Assembly (NCBI GenBank): GCA_021775805.1
Contig: JAJFHD010000015.1
Span: forward strand, 1-64,000
Reading direction: 5' to 3'
DNA: 64,000 nucleotides
DNA from: Alphaproteobacteria bacterium
GTDB lineage: Bacteria; Pseudomonadota; Alphaproteobacteria; Rhizobiales; JAJFHC01
Below the pieces are notes generated by a model. The model was not told where the DNA came from. It saw nothing but the letters and a program-made list of their open reading frames with translations, and did not search any database. Within the stretch, counting starts at the first letter, position 1; the number at the start of each line of letters is the position of its first letter. Positions 32,799 to 41,939 of this stretch are shown here, piece after piece. The translations under genes and the position numbers were made by a program.

Positions 32799-34463
32799 TC
32801 ATGCCTGGACGTCTGGCAGGCACTTTTTGCCAATGTGATGCAAAATGTCCCGTCGCAAGATTTTTCCGGTTGCCGTTCTGGGAAGCGACTCCACGAAGAT
32901 GATTTTGCGCGGGTATTTGTAGGGCGCGATGTGGGCTTTGACATGGCGTTGCAGGTCAGCGGTAAGTTCGTCTCCCGGCGCTTCATGCGCCGCTACGACG
33001 ACAGCGGTGACAATGTGGCCCCGATCCGGATCCGGTGTGCCTGCAACGACGCATTCGCTGACGGCGTCGTGGCACAGCAGGGCGTCTTCGACCTCCATGG
33101 GGGAAATATTGTATCCAGCGGACACGATCATATCGTCGCGCCTGCCGGCAAACCGGAAATATCCGTTCCTGTCGCGGGACACAAGATCGCCGGTAATCGT
33201 CCAGCCGTCGTGAACCTGATCAACCTGCCGCGGGTCGTCCAGATACCGGCACCCGGTGGGGCCACGGACAAGCAGCATGCCGGGCACATCGTCAGCCACG
33301 TCAATGAAATCCTCGTCGACCACGCGCGCTTCGTAGCCGGGAATGATCTTGCCGGGAGATCCGGGAACTATTTGATCGCCGGCAGCACCGATAAAAGCGT
33401 GCAGCATTTCCGTAGACCCCAGGACTTCCGTGAGCAGATGTCCGGTGCGCACTTGCCAGTCCCGTGAAACCGCCGCCGGCAGGTGTTCGCCGGAAGACAC
33501 GCAAACCCGCAGGCACGAGATGTCCTGGTCCTCGAGATGAGCGAGAAGGCTGCGATACCCTGTTGCCGCTGTGAACAGGATCGTCACCCGGTGCCGCTCA
33601 ATCAGGGCGAGCAGGTTCGCCGGCTCCCGGTCGCGTGTCAGGACCGCGGTTGCCCCGTAACGGACAGGGAACAACAGTAGGCCCCCGAGACCGAACGTGA
33701 AGGCGAAAGGAGGCGTGCCGGCAAAAACATCCGCAGGAGTCGGTTTCAGAATGTGTCGGGGCATGCATTCGCAGACCGCCAGGACATCTCTGTGAAAGTG
33801 AATTGTTCCCTTGGCCGCCCCCGTCGTGCCGGAGGTAAAGCCGATCAGGGCAGCATCGTCGCGCGACGGCTGAAACACGTTGAAGCCGAGAGGTTTGAGC
33901 CTGGAACGGTTCTCCAGATCTGCGGGATCCTCACCCGATCCGCCGAAATAGACCACATGTTGAAGGGATGCATCTTCTCTGGCGCACCGTTTCATGTCGT
34001 CAGCCAGGGCAACATCGCAGAAGGCGTGGGACACCTTTGCCTTGGACACCACCGCGGCCACCTCGCCTGCCCGCAACAGGGGCACTGTGACAACCGCAAC
34101 GCCGCCGGCCTTGAGAATCGCAAACCAGATGGCCGCGGACATCGCGGCGTTGGGTGCGCGCAGCAGCACTCGGTTGCCTGATTTCAATCCCAGGTCGTCG
34201 ATCAGCACTTGGGCGATCTGATTTGACCGTTCGTCCAGTTCCCGGAATGACCACCGGTCATGGCCATCGATGATCGCTGTCCGGTCTGGCCCGCCTGCGC
34301 TGATACCCGACTGCAGGATGTGCTGGGCGGCGTTAACATCCGGCGGGAACTGAAGGTGCGGCAAGTCAAATCTGCAATCAGGGCTGCAACTGGCCGGAGG
34401 CAGGTTTTGCCGGACAAAAGGGTCGTCATAGCGTGACGGCAGAAGATTGCCTCGTTCGCTCAT
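32799..34463 (-). CDS. Acyl/aryl-CoA ligase, benzoate-CoA ligase-like
   Basis: A 554-residue AMP-forming ligase. ATG 34463 overlaps the upstream stop in ATGA, a coupled start. Core motifs: GFTSGTTGAAKGT for ATP binding, the acyl-pocket region TPPFAFTFGLGG, VLGSTEML, DGWTITGDL, and the C-terminal Lys in PRTATGKILRR that catalyses adenylation. The long N-terminus and AFTFGLGGLLLFPVRYGA resemble benzoate- and 2-aminobenzoate-CoA ligases. With the OYE-type flavoenzyme before it, it probably activates an aromatic or cyclic acid that the flavoenzyme then reduces, or the product of that reduction. Confidence 0.82.
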   Translation of the reverse strand: MSERGNLLPSRYDDPFVRQNLPPASCSPDCRFDLPHLQFPPDVNAAQHILQSGISAGGPDRTAIIDGHDRWSFRELDERSNQIAQVLIDDLGLKSGNRVLLRAPNAAMSAAIWFAILKAGGVAVVTVPLLRAGEVAAVVSKAKVSHAFCDVALADDMKRCAREDASLQHVVYFGGSGEDPADLENRSRLKPLGFNVFQPSRDDAALIGFTSGTTGAAKGTIHFHRDVLAVCECMPRHILKPTPADVFAGTPPFAFTFGLGGLLLFPVRYGATAVLTRDREPANLLALIERHRVTILFTAATGYRSLLAHLEDQDISCLRVCVSSGEHLPAAVSRDWQVRTGHLLTEVLGSTEMLHAFIGAAGDQIVPGSPGKIIPGYEARVVDEDFIDVADDVPGMLLVRGPTGCRYLDDPRQVDQVHDGWTITGDLVSRDRNGYFRFAGRRDDMIVSAGYNISPMEVEDALLCHDAVSECVVAGTPDPDRGHIVTAVVVAAHEAPGDELTADLQRHVKAHIAPYKYPRKIIFVESLPRTATGKILRRDILHHIGKKCLPDVQA

Positions 34464-35941
34464 TCGTCCGGGCTCGTGTCCGTATCCGGCCAACGCGGTG
34501 CGACCAGCCTTCTCTTGCCGTCTTTTGATTTTGGAACACCGGCTTCATCCAGATCCTGGCGGTCCCACAGCTTGCAGGTGACCTGTTTGTGTTTCTGGTC
34601 AAGCCCTTCGCAATAATTGGTGTATTCACACGAACGCACCTGTGCGCCGCAGCCCCGGCTCAGTTTCAGGAACCAATCCGGGTCGGCCAGGCTCTGACGG
34701 GCCGAGCCGATGATGTCGGCCTCGCCGTTGCGCAGAATGCCCTCGGCCTGGTCAAAGCCGTGAATACCGCCGGCGACGACCACGGGTGTCTGGTAACCGG
34801 CAGCGCGGATTGCCGCCCGGATGCGGGCCGTCGGTTCGATGTTGCGGCCGAATGGCCCGAATGAGTCCGAGATATGACCGGGCATGCACTCGTATCCGCT
34901 TGGACCGGTGTAAGGGTAGGCTGCCTGTCCAACGCCCGGTTGTTTGGCGTCCTCGAAACGCCCGCCCCGCGACAGCGACAGGAAATCCATGCCGGCTTGT
35001 GCGAAGGCCGTGCCGAAATAAGCGGAGTCTTCGACGCTGTTGCCGCCGCCGATGCAGTCTTCACTGAGAAACCGGCAGCCCACCACGTAATCCGTCCCGA
35101 CCGTCGAGCGCACGGCTTCATAGACCTCCAGGGGCAACCTTGCCCGGTTTTCCCGGGAACCGCCGTAACCGTCATTGCGGGTGTTTCGCGCCGAGAGAAA
35201 GGATGCCATCGTGTAGGCATGGGCGTAGTGCAGTTCGACACCGTCAAAACCTGCCGCTCGGGCCCGGCCCGCGGCCGACGAGAACAATTCAGGTAACGTT
35301 TGGGGCAGATTGGCAATGTGTTCAAGATGGGTGTCGGTTACCCGTTCACGGTAGCCCATGCGCAGGGATTCGAGTTCGCGTTCGTTCAGTATGCCGTCGA
35401 GTTCCTGGTCGTCCAGAGACAACAGGTGCTGCCTGATCTGAATGTCATTGAGATCAAGGACGCCGAGGCTGCCGAGGGCTTTGCGGTGTTGGTCGGTGAT
35501 TTCGAGGAACCGGCTGAAGAATTTCTCCCGCACCGGCCGCCGTTTTATGGCGAGGAAATCGATCAGCTGAATGAACAGTTTTGTCTGGCCGTCGCTTTCC
35601 TTCCGGACCCGGTCGGTCAACCGGCACAGACCGTCCAGGAATCGGTCGTCTCCGATCCGCAGCAGGGGTCCGCTGGGCACGTCACGGATTCCGGTTGCTT
35701 CAACCACCAGCCCGCCGGGCCGGCCTTTGGCAAATCGCCCGTACCAGTCCAGCACGTCTTCAGTCACCCAGCCGTCGTCGGAGGCCCGCCAGGGCACCAT
35801 GGCCGGCACCCAGGTCCTCTGTCTAAGCGTGACCGGGCCTATTGTCACCGGCGAGAACAGCATAGCGCGTCGAGCCGTTTCCCTGTCAGGGACCGAGCCG
35901 GGGCGGGGTTTGTAAATGATGCGTTCGGATGGTTTCCACAT
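34460..35941 (-). CDS. NADH:flavin oxidoreductase, old-yellow-enzyme family
   Basis: A 493-residue TIM-barrel flavoenzyme. The barrel begins LFSPVTIGPVTL near residue 28 and continues with WVPAMVPWRA; GFDGVELHYAHAYTMASFLS and NTRNDGYGGS RENRAR carry FMN and substrate contacts (the family's H-x-x-H is HYAH here). VVVAGGIHGFDQAEG and IIGSARQSLADPDW bind the FMN phosphate. A C-terminal Cys set (CGAQVRSCEY...C) may hold an iron-sulfur cluster, as in 2,4-dienoyl-CoA-reductase-like members. The start ATG 35941 lies 7 bases behind a -10 box, so the message may be leaderless. First gene of an operon with the CoA ligase. Confidence 0.8.
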   Translation of the reverse strand: MWKPSERIIYKPRPGSVPDRETARRAMLFSPVTIGPVTLRQRTWVPAMVPWRASDDGWVTEDVLDWYGRFAKGRPGGLVVEATGIRDVPSGPLLRIGDDRFLDGLCRLTDRVRKESDGQTKLFIQLIDFLAIKRRPVREKFFSRFLEITDQHRKALGSLGVLDLNDIQIRQHLLSLDDQELDGILNERELESLRMGYRERVTDTHLEHIANLPQTLPELFSSAAGRARAAGFDGVELHYAHAYTMASFLSARNTRNDGYGGSRENRARLPLEVYEAVRSTVGTDYVVGCRFLSEDCIGGGNSVEDSAYFGTAFAQAGMDFLSLSRGGRFEDAKQPGVGQAAYPYTGPSGYECMPGHISDSFGPFGRNIEPTARIRAAIRAAGYQTPVVVAGGIHGFDQAEGILRNGEADIIGSARQSLADPDWFLKLSRGCGAQVRSCEYTNYCEGLDQKHKQVTCKLWDRQDLDEAGVPKSKDGKRRLVAPRWPDTDTSPDE

Positions 35942-35947
35942 GGCTCA

Positions 35948-35983
35948 AGTATAGGCAATTTATTTTATATGTAAAATAGATTG
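35948..35983 (-). promoter_or_regulatory. Promoter with palindromic operator of the OYE/CoA-ligase operon
   Basis: On the minus strand TTTACA (35975-35970) and TATACT (35953-35948) are 16 bases apart, a good sigma-70 promoter, placing transcription start at or near the ATG 35941. Over the -35 box and spacer lies the palindrome CAATTTATTTTA-TATG-TAAAATAGATTG (35956-35983), 12-base arms with one mismatch. A MarR- or TetR-like repressor is the likely binder; no such gene is next to it. Confidence 0.6.
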
Positions 35984-36045
35984 CGCGTTTCACGCTCGCC
36001 AAATTACCGTGGGAAAGATTGTCGCCGGCCCGGCAAGGTGGCAGT

Positions 36046-37878
36046 ATGCGCCGTTTGCGTCAGTCGGAAAACATCATGGCAGAAACCGGAGTCATTCAGA
36101 CCAGGACGATTTCGCGCAGTGGCCTCGCGGCTCTCGTGGCCGGTGCCTGTCTGGTTTTTGCCGCAACGCTGTGGAAATCCTACGACCTCGCCGGCACATA
36201 CTACGAGCGTCAGCTTCGCGAGGACTCCGGACCCAAGCTTGAACTCTATGTATCCAGCCTCAATGGCGTGCTGGACAAGTATGGCATCCTGCCGGAGATC
36301 ATTTCCCGTGACCCGGCCGTGCGCTCTGCACTGGTTGATCCCGGTGACCAGCCGACTCTGATGCGCGCCAACACCGTGTTGAAGATACTGCAGAAAAAGA
36401 TCGGTGCCCTGGACGTTTACGTCATCGATCGCACGGGCCTGACGATTGCTGCCTCGAATTATGGTTTGCCCAAGACGTTCGTCGGCAACAATTATTCGTT
36501 CAGGCCCTATTTCCGCCAGGCGATAGAAGGAAGCCAGGGACGTTATTTTGCTGTTGGAACGACCACCGGAAAGAGGGGCTACTTCATGTCTTCCGCCGTC
36601 CGTCTGGATGGCCGGATTGAAGGGGTGGTGGTTGTCAAGGTCGATCTCAGCCAATTCGAAAGCAGGTGGGCGCCCACAGAAGACCAGGCCGTCTTTGTCA
36701 CCGACGAACATGGCGTCGTCATCCTGGCTGACAATTCCGACTGGCTCTACCGCAAGATCCGGGACCTGACTCCGGCAGAGGTCAAACGCATCGACAGGGA
36801 GCGAAAATATGCCGACAAGGAACTGACCCCGCTGCCGGTCCGCATGAACGATCACGTCTCTGTCCAGACGACGTTGCCGGACCACCGTTTCAGTTTGTAT
36901 TTGCTGACGTCGAAGTCGCGCATCGCCCGCCAGGTCTGGAATGTCGTACTGACCGTCTGCCTGACCCTGCTCCTGCTGGCAGTCGTGTCCTACGCCCTTT
37001 ATCTGTGGCACCGCCACCATCTCCGGGAATTGAACTATCAGACCCAGTTGAACAGCGAGCTTGAAGTCAGGGTCGACGAGCGCACCCGCGAACTGCGGCA
37101 GACCAATGTCAGTCTCCAGCGCGAGATTGTCGACCGCCAGGCCGCCGAAGCCGACCTCCACAAGGCTCAGGACGAACTTGTTCAGACCGGCAAACTGGCG
37201 GCCCTTGGAACCATGTCCGCCAGTATTTCCCATGAACTGAACCAGCCATTGGGCGCCATAAACTCCTTCGCTGCGAACGCCCGGTTGCTGTTGAAACGCG
37301 AGCGGCCCGATGAAGCCCAGAAGACCCTGCAACACATCAGCGATGCCGCCGGTCGTGCCGCAAGAATTGTCGAGAATCTGCGTGCTTACGTCCGCCGTGA
37401 GCGAAAGGCACCGGTGGAGGTGGACTTGGCCGAGGCCTTGTACAAGGCTCTGACCGAAGCCGAACCGCTGTTCAAGAGCCACAATGTCGATGTCGAGTGC
37501 CAGGTTTCCCCTGACCCATTGCCGGTGCGCGGCGGTCCGGCCCGTATTGGCCAGGTTTTCGGCAACCTGATAACCAATGCCGTCCTGGCCATGATCGAGT
37601 CGCAGCCCCGGGCGTTGACACTTTCGTCACAGGTCAGGGAAGGGGAGGTCGATGTGTTCGTTACGGACACTGGACCGGGCTTCTCCGATGAGGCGCTGCT
37701 CCGCGGCAAGGAACCGTTTTTCACCACCCGTGCCCAGGCTGAGGGACTCGGTCTGGGGCTTGCCATTTGCGAAAACATCATGGAAACCCTCGATGGAACC
37801 ATCCATATCAGCAATTCGGCGTCCGGTGGCGGTTGCGTACGGTTGACGTTCAAGGGCATTGAGCGGCGCCCGCTATGA
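36046..37878 (+). CDS. Membrane sensor histidine kinase, DctB-like
   Basis: A 610-residue kinase (start uncertain; ATG 36076 also possible). One membrane helix near the N-terminus (LAALVAGACLVFAATLW), a periplasmic double-Cache-type domain of about 250 residues (DVYVIDRTGLTIAASN ... GRYFAVGTTTGKRGYFMSSAV), a second helix (VVLTVCLTLLLLAVVSYAL), a coiled coil, then HisKA with His396 in SASISHELNQP and HATPase with DTGPGFSDEAL and GLGLGLAI. The layout is that of DctB, which senses C4-dicarboxylates. The regulator gene overlaps its stop (ATGA). The genes downstream encode a branched-chain/amide type ABC importer rather than a dicarboxylate carrier, so another ligand is likely. Confidence 0.85.
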   Translation: MRRLRQSENIMAETGVIQTRTISRSGLAALVAGACLVFAATLWKSYDLAGTYYERQLREDSGPKLELYVSSLNGVLDKYGILPEIISRDPAVRSALVDPGDQPTLMRANTVLKILQKKIGALDVYVIDRTGLTIAASNYGLPKTFVGNNYSFRPYFRQAIEGSQGRYFAVGTTTGKRGYFMSSAVRLDGRIEGVVVVKVDLSQFESRWAPTEDQAVFVTDEHGVVILADNSDWLYRKIRDLTPAEVKRIDRERKYADKELTPLPVRMNDHVSVQTTLPDHRFSLYLLTSKSRIARQVWNVVLTVCLTLLLLAVVSYALYLWHRHHLRELNYQTQLNSELEVRVDERTRELRQTNVSLQREIVDRQAAEADLHKAQDELVQTGKLAALGTMSASISHELNQPLGAINSFAANARLLLKRERPDEAQKTLQHISDAAGRAARIVENLRAYVRRERKAPVEVDLAEALYKALTEAEPLFKSHNVDVECQVSPDPLPVRGGPARIGQVFGNLITNAVLAMIESQPRALTLSSQVREGEVDVFVTDTGPGFSDEALLRGKEPFFTTRAQAEGLGLGLAICENIMETLDGTIHISNSASGGGCVRLTFKGIERRPL

Positions 37879-39236
37879 CGGTTCAGCCGGCAGATGACGT
37901 CATCGCGGATGTTGGGCCCGAGGGACCGCCGGAGTATTCTCAGCCGGTGGTCCTCGTCGATGACGATCACCTGCAGCGAATCTCGGCAGCCCAGACACTT
38001 GAGCTCGCGGGTTTTGAGGTGGAAGCCTTTGCCGACCCGCAACTGGCAGTTCAAAGAATTGAGCGAGACTTCTCCGGAGTGGTCATTACCGACATGCGAA
38101 TGCCCGGTCTGGGCGGCATGGAAGTCCTGGCCGAGGTCCGGGCCAAGGATCCCGACCTGCCTGTCATTCTGATGACCGGATATGGCGACATTCCCCAGGC
38201 CGTCGATGCCATGCGCAAGGGCGCCTACGATTTTCTGGAAAAACCGTTTCGGCCCGACCGCCTCGTGGAAATCGTGACCCGTGCCTGGGAAAAGCGTGCC
38301 CTGGTGATTGAGAACCGTCACCTGCACCAGGCGCTGAAAGTGGCTAAGTCGAGCACGTCCTTTCTGGTCGGTATATCTCCTCAGATTGAGCGCTTGCGCA
38401 ACTTCATCCAGGAAATCGCAGCCGTTCCCGTGGATATTCTGGTGCGCGGCGAGCCCGGGATTGAAGCCGAGCAAGTGGCCCGCGCGATCCACGCCGCGTC
38501 GCCGAGCCGTGACGGGCCCTTTGTCGGCGTCCTTTGTGCGGGGCTGACAGAAGGTCAGGCCAGTCTGGAGCTGTTCGGCAGCGTTCGTTCCGGCCGGTCC
38601 GCAAGCGCCGGGCGTGTCGCCCAATCTGCGGGCGGTGTCCTCTATCTGGAAGATGTCGACCAGTTGCCTGATCCCGTGCGCCATCGCGTCGAAGGCGCAA
38701 GCCGGGACGGCAGCCTGAAGGCCCGCCTCGTCATGTCACAGATCGGCCGGCACTCCGGTCAAAGCGACGATCCCGTTGAATCGCTCGCCGGGATCGGCGG
38801 GACGATATCCTGGGCGGTCGTAGAGGTCCCTCCCGTGCGGTTGCGCGGCCAGGATCGCATACATCTGTTTCAACATTTTCTCGACAATGCCGTCATTCGG
38901 TTCGCCGTCGACCCGCCGCATCTTTCTGAAGCGGAAACCAGAGAGATCCTGCTTTGCGACTGGCCGGGAAACCTGCCGGAAATAAAGGCCCAGGCAGAAC
39001 GTTTCGCACTTGGCATGGGCCTCACGATTTCACGCAGTAAGGCACCTCAGCCAACCGGTGAAGCTCTACCCGATCGTGTTTCAGCATTCGAACGGATCCT
39101 GATTGACCAGGAGCTTCGCCGCAATGACGGCTCGATCAAGGCCACTTACATGGCTTTGGGCATTCCCCGCAAGACATTGCAGGACAAGATGAAGAAATAC
39201 GGCCTCAAGAGAACCGAATATTCGGCACAAGGCTGA
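37875..39236 (+). CDS. DctD/NtrC-type response regulator with degenerate AAA+ domain
   Basis: A 453-residue protein overlapping the kinase stop by 4 bases. The receiver domain is intact (DD at 29-31, phosphoacceptor Asp73 in VVITDMRMPG, Lys123 in LEKPF). The central domain aligns with sigma-54 activators but has lost key parts: the Walker A stretch reads GEPGIEAE (192-199) where GETGTGKE is normal, and the region after LELFG has SVRSGRSASAG in place of the GAFTGA loop. A Fis-type helix-turn-helix closes the protein (GSIKATYMALGIPRKTL). It probably regulates without ATP-driven sigma-54 opening, as a repressor or a sigma-70 activator. Confidence 0.85.
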   Translation: MTVQPADDVIADVGPEGPPEYSQPVVLVDDDHLQRISAAQTLELAGFEVEAFADPQLAVQRIERDFSGVVITDMRMPGLGGMEVLAEVRAKDPDLPVILMTGYGDIPQAVDAMRKGAYDFLEKPFRPDRLVEIVTRAWEKRALVIENRHLHQALKVAKSSTSFLVGISPQIERLRNFIQEIAAVPVDILVRGEPGIEAEQVARAIHAASPSRDGPFVGVLCAGLTEGQASLELFGSVRSGRSASAGRVAQSAGGVLYLEDVDQLPDPVRHRVEGASRDGSLKARLVMSQIGRHSGQSDDPVESLAGIGGTISWAVVEVPPVRLRGQDRIHLFQHFLDNAVIRFAVDPPHLSEAETREILLCDWPGNLPEIKAQAERFALGMGLTISRSKAPQPTGEALPDRVSAFERILIDQELRRNDGSIKATYMALGIPRKTLQDKMKKYGLKRTEYSAQG

Positions 39237-39638
39237 CCTGAAGTTCGCCTCTTTGGGCCCGCAATGGGCGGATTTCCATCCACGGCTCGGTTGGGTCGAT
39301 TGCGAACCCCAATATTATTCTTTTTTTTCAGGTAGTTGCGGCATGCCAAGAAAGTCTTGACCCTGATGGAGTCCTTATAGAATATCCGCCTCAAGCGATG
39401 TGGACCGCCAACTGTACGTCAGATACATACGGGCAATCGTATCAATTCGGAGGGAGTGAAAGCGGCAATTGCCGTTATAGTTCTCAAAAAAGGAATGGCG
39501 GCCGACCTCGTCTCCATCTGCAAGCGAAGAGTGAAGCGATTCATTCGTCGTGGCGCAGTATCAGCAATGGCGGCAAGGTCTGTGCTCAAGCGCAGGCATT
39601 GCTGCCGATCAACGACCGTGAAAACCATGGGAGGAATC
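39237..39638. promoter_or_regulatory. Intergenic region upstream of the ABC importer operon, with a candidate promoter
   Basis: About 400 bases between the regulator and the binding-protein gene. A sigma-70-like pair TTGACC (39357-39362) and GAATAT (39380-39385), 17 bases apart, stands about 250 bases before the start; a T-rich tract (39320-39328) lies upstream. I find no clear sigma-54 site (GG-N10-GC with TGGCAC...TTGC). Short frames in the long leader look non-coding. The neighbouring two-component pair may act here. Confidence 0.35.
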
Positions 39639-40895
39639 ATGAAGTATTTCACAACGAAACGAACTGTCGTGAGCAAGGTCCTGTTCGGCGCAGGTTTGGC
39701 ACTGGCATTTGCCGTGCCGGGCACAGCGTCGGCCATGGATTGCGAGGAACTGAAGATCGGTTCTGCAATCTCACTGACCGGCAAGTATGCCACCAACGGT
39801 ATCCACGCCAAGAACGGCTACGAGTTCGCGATTAAGAAGATCGACGAAAACGGCGGCGTCAAAATCGGCGACAAATGCTACAACTTCAAAGTCACCTATT
39901 ATGACGATGAGTCCAAGGGCGACCGTGGCGCCACCCTGGCGGAACGTCTGATCAGTCAGGACAAGATTCAATATCTCCTCGGCCCATACTCATCAGGTCT
40001 GACCAAGGCAATCGCGCCGGTAACCGAAAAGTACAAGATCCCGATGGTTGAAGCCGAAGGCGCATCGCGTTCGCTGTTCAACAAGGGCTACAAGTACCTG
40101 TTTGCCGTGCTCTCCACATCGGAGCAGTATCTGGCATCTGCAGTGGCGCTTGCTGCCGAAATGGCTGAAAAGGAAGGCAAGAAGCCGTCGTCGGTCAAAG
40201 TCGCGGTTGCCGTCGAGAACGACCCTTTCTCTCTCGACATCCGGGCCGGTGTTCTGGACGATGCCAAGAAATACGGCATGCAGGTTGTGCTCGACGAAAA
40301 GCTTCCCCGTGATCTTTCCGACATGAGTGCGATCCTGACCAAGGTGCAACTGTTGAAGCCTGACGTGTTGATTGTCTCCGGGCACTCGAAGGGTGCGGCG
40401 ACAGCCGTGCGTCAAATCGGCGAGAAGAAGATCAACGTGCCGATGGTCGCAATCACCCATTGTGAGGCGGCTGACGTGACTGGCAATTTCGGTGCTTCCG
40501 CCAACGACATCCTGTGCTCCACCCAATGGGCGGAAACACTTAAATATGAAGACCCGATCTTCGGCACGGCTTCGAATTATGAAAAAGAGTTCAAGGCTGC
40601 TTTCACTGAATATGCCGACAAGAAGGTCCCTTATCAGACGGCCCAGGCTTCTGCTGCGGTTTACGTCTTCAAGGACGCTTTTGAACGCGCCGGATCGCTC
40701 GACAAGGAAAAAGTGCGTGATGCCCTTGCTGCGACCGACCTGAAGACCTTCTACGGTGGCATCAAGTTCTCTGAAGCTGGCAACAACATCGCCAAGCCTA
40801 TGGTGCTGCGCCAGATACAGGACGGCAAGTACAACGTGGTCGCGCCGTCTGCCTTCGCGTCACATCCGTTGAACTGGCCACGCAAGGCTCAGTAA
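39639..40895 (+). CDS. ABC transporter substrate-binding protein, branched-chain amino acid/amide type
   Basis: A 418-residue periplasmic protein; ATG 39639 follows GGGAGGAATC. Signal peptide: residues 1-33 (KVLFGAGLALAFAVPGTASA). The mature part has the type I periplasmic fold of the LivK/AmiC family: LKIGSAISLTGKYATNG, LLGPYSSGLTKAIAPVTEKYKIPMVEAEGA and YQTAQASAAVYVFKDAFERAG. Related proteins bind leucine, amides, urea or aromatic acids; the ligand is not readable. First gene of the importer operon; a 13-base-stem hairpin separates it from the permease genes. Confidence 0.88.
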   Translation: MKYFTTKRTVVSKVLFGAGLALAFAVPGTASAMDCEELKIGSAISLTGKYATNGIHAKNGYEFAIKKIDENGGVKIGDKCYNFKVTYYDDESKGDRGATLAERLISQDKIQYLLGPYSSGLTKAIAPVTEKYKIPMVEAEGASRSLFNKGYKYLFAVLSTSEQYLASAVALAAEMAEKEGKKPSSVKVAVAVENDPFSLDIRAGVLDDAKKYGMQVVLDEKLPRDLSDMSAILTKVQLLKPDVLIVSGHSKGAATAVRQIGEKKINVPMVAITHCEAADVTGNFGASANDILCSTQWAETLKYEDPIFGTASNYEKEFKAAFTEYADKKVPYQTAQASAAVYVFKDAFERAGSLDKEKVRDALAATDLKTFYGGIKFSEAGNNIAKPMVLRQIQDGKYNVVAPSAFASHPLNWPRKAQ

Positions 40896-40915
40896 ACTTC
40901 TTTCGCGACAAATCA

Positions 40916-40946
40916 GTACCCGGACATTCCTGCAATGTCCGGGTAC
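40916..40946 (+). other. Intercistronic stem-loop between the binding-protein and permease genes
   Basis: GTACCCGGACATT / AATGTCCGGGTAC form a perfect 13-base stem around CCTGC, 21 bases after the stop codon and 70 bases before the permease start. No T-run follows, so it is not a simple terminator. Such hairpins protect the 3' end of the abundant binding-protein message against exonucleases and set expression above that of the permeases. Confidence 0.75.
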
Positions 40947-41015
40947 TCACCATCGGCACCATTGCCGGCAATGCAGCCGCAGTGAACGCACCCGGTCAAG
41001 GGAGGGCCGGATCGA

Positions 41016-41927
41016 ATGGATCAGATTTACGGAAACATTTCCCTTCTTTTTGAATTTCCGGTCGTCAACCTGAAAATCATTCTCGATGGCATCATGATCG
41101 GCGCCCTTTTCGCGGTGGCAGCTTACGGCCTGGCGCTCGTCTGGGGCGTTATGAATGTTAAGAACCTCGCCCAAGGCGATTTCGTAATCGCCGGTGGTTA
41201 TGTGGCCTGGTGGCTGGCACAGCAAGGACTGCCGCCACTGCTTGGTGTTCCGATCGCTTTCATTGTTCTGTGGGGCATCGGATGGGTCATCTACAAGACA
41301 GTGATTGCCCGTGTCATCGGCCGCGATCTGTTCACCTCGCTATTGGCGACATTTGGGCTGGCCATCATGATTGCCCAGATTCTGAATCTGATGTTCGGTT
41401 CAGACACGCAAAGCATCAAGCTCGACTATCCGACACTGTATTTCTTCGACGATTTTGTCGATGTCCCCATCGCCAAGCTGGTCGGTGTTATCATGGCCTC
41501 CGCTCTGGCCATCGGAGTCGTCATTTTCATGAAACGCAGCCGCATGGGGCAGGCAATCCGCGCGACCGCCCAGAATGCCCGCGCCGCAAGGGTCATGGGA
41601 ATTGATACGGAAAAAGTCTATTCCTTTACCTTCTCTCTCAATGCCGCAATCTGTGGTGCGGCCGGTGCTATCATCGTCATGGTCTGGCTGATCCAGCCGT
41701 TCTACGGGATCACCTATTCCATCCGCTCCTTCGTGATCGTGACGGCGGCGGGATTGGGCAATCTGCCCGGGGTCATTGCGGCCGGCCTCGGCATTGGCGC
41801 ACTTGAGCAGTACGGAGCACACATATTCGGCATCGGATACCAACAGGCCATCGCGGTGCTTCTTCTTCTCCTCGTATTGATGATCCGGTTGGCACAGCAA
41901 CGCCGTGCCCGCCAGGTTCTGCAGTAG
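41016..41927 (+). CDS. Branched-chain/amide ABC transporter permease, LivH type
   Basis: A 303-residue inner-membrane protein with about eight membrane helices. Family features: GIMIGALFAVAAYGLALVWGVMNVKNLAQGDFVIAGGY at the start of the fold and the ATPase-contact loop around MGQAIRATAQNARAARVMGID. It pairs with LivM to form the channel. GGGAGGG lies near the start. The LivM gene follows after 12 bases. Confidence 0.88.
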   Translation: MDQIYGNISLLFEFPVVNLKIILDGIMIGALFAVAAYGLALVWGVMNVKNLAQGDFVIAGGYVAWWLAQQGLPPLLGVPIAFIVLWGIGWVIYKTVIARVIGRDLFTSLLATFGLAIMIAQILNLMFGSDTQSIKLDYPTLYFFDDFVDVPIAKLVGVIMASALAIGVVIFMKRSRMGQAIRATAQNARAARVMGIDTEKVYSFTFSLNAAICGAAGAIIVMVWLIQPFYGITYSIRSFVIVTAAGLGNLPGVIAAGLGIGALEQYGAHIFGIGYQQAIAVLLLLLVLMIRLAQQRRARQVLQ

Positions 41928-41939
41928 GGGGATGATGCG

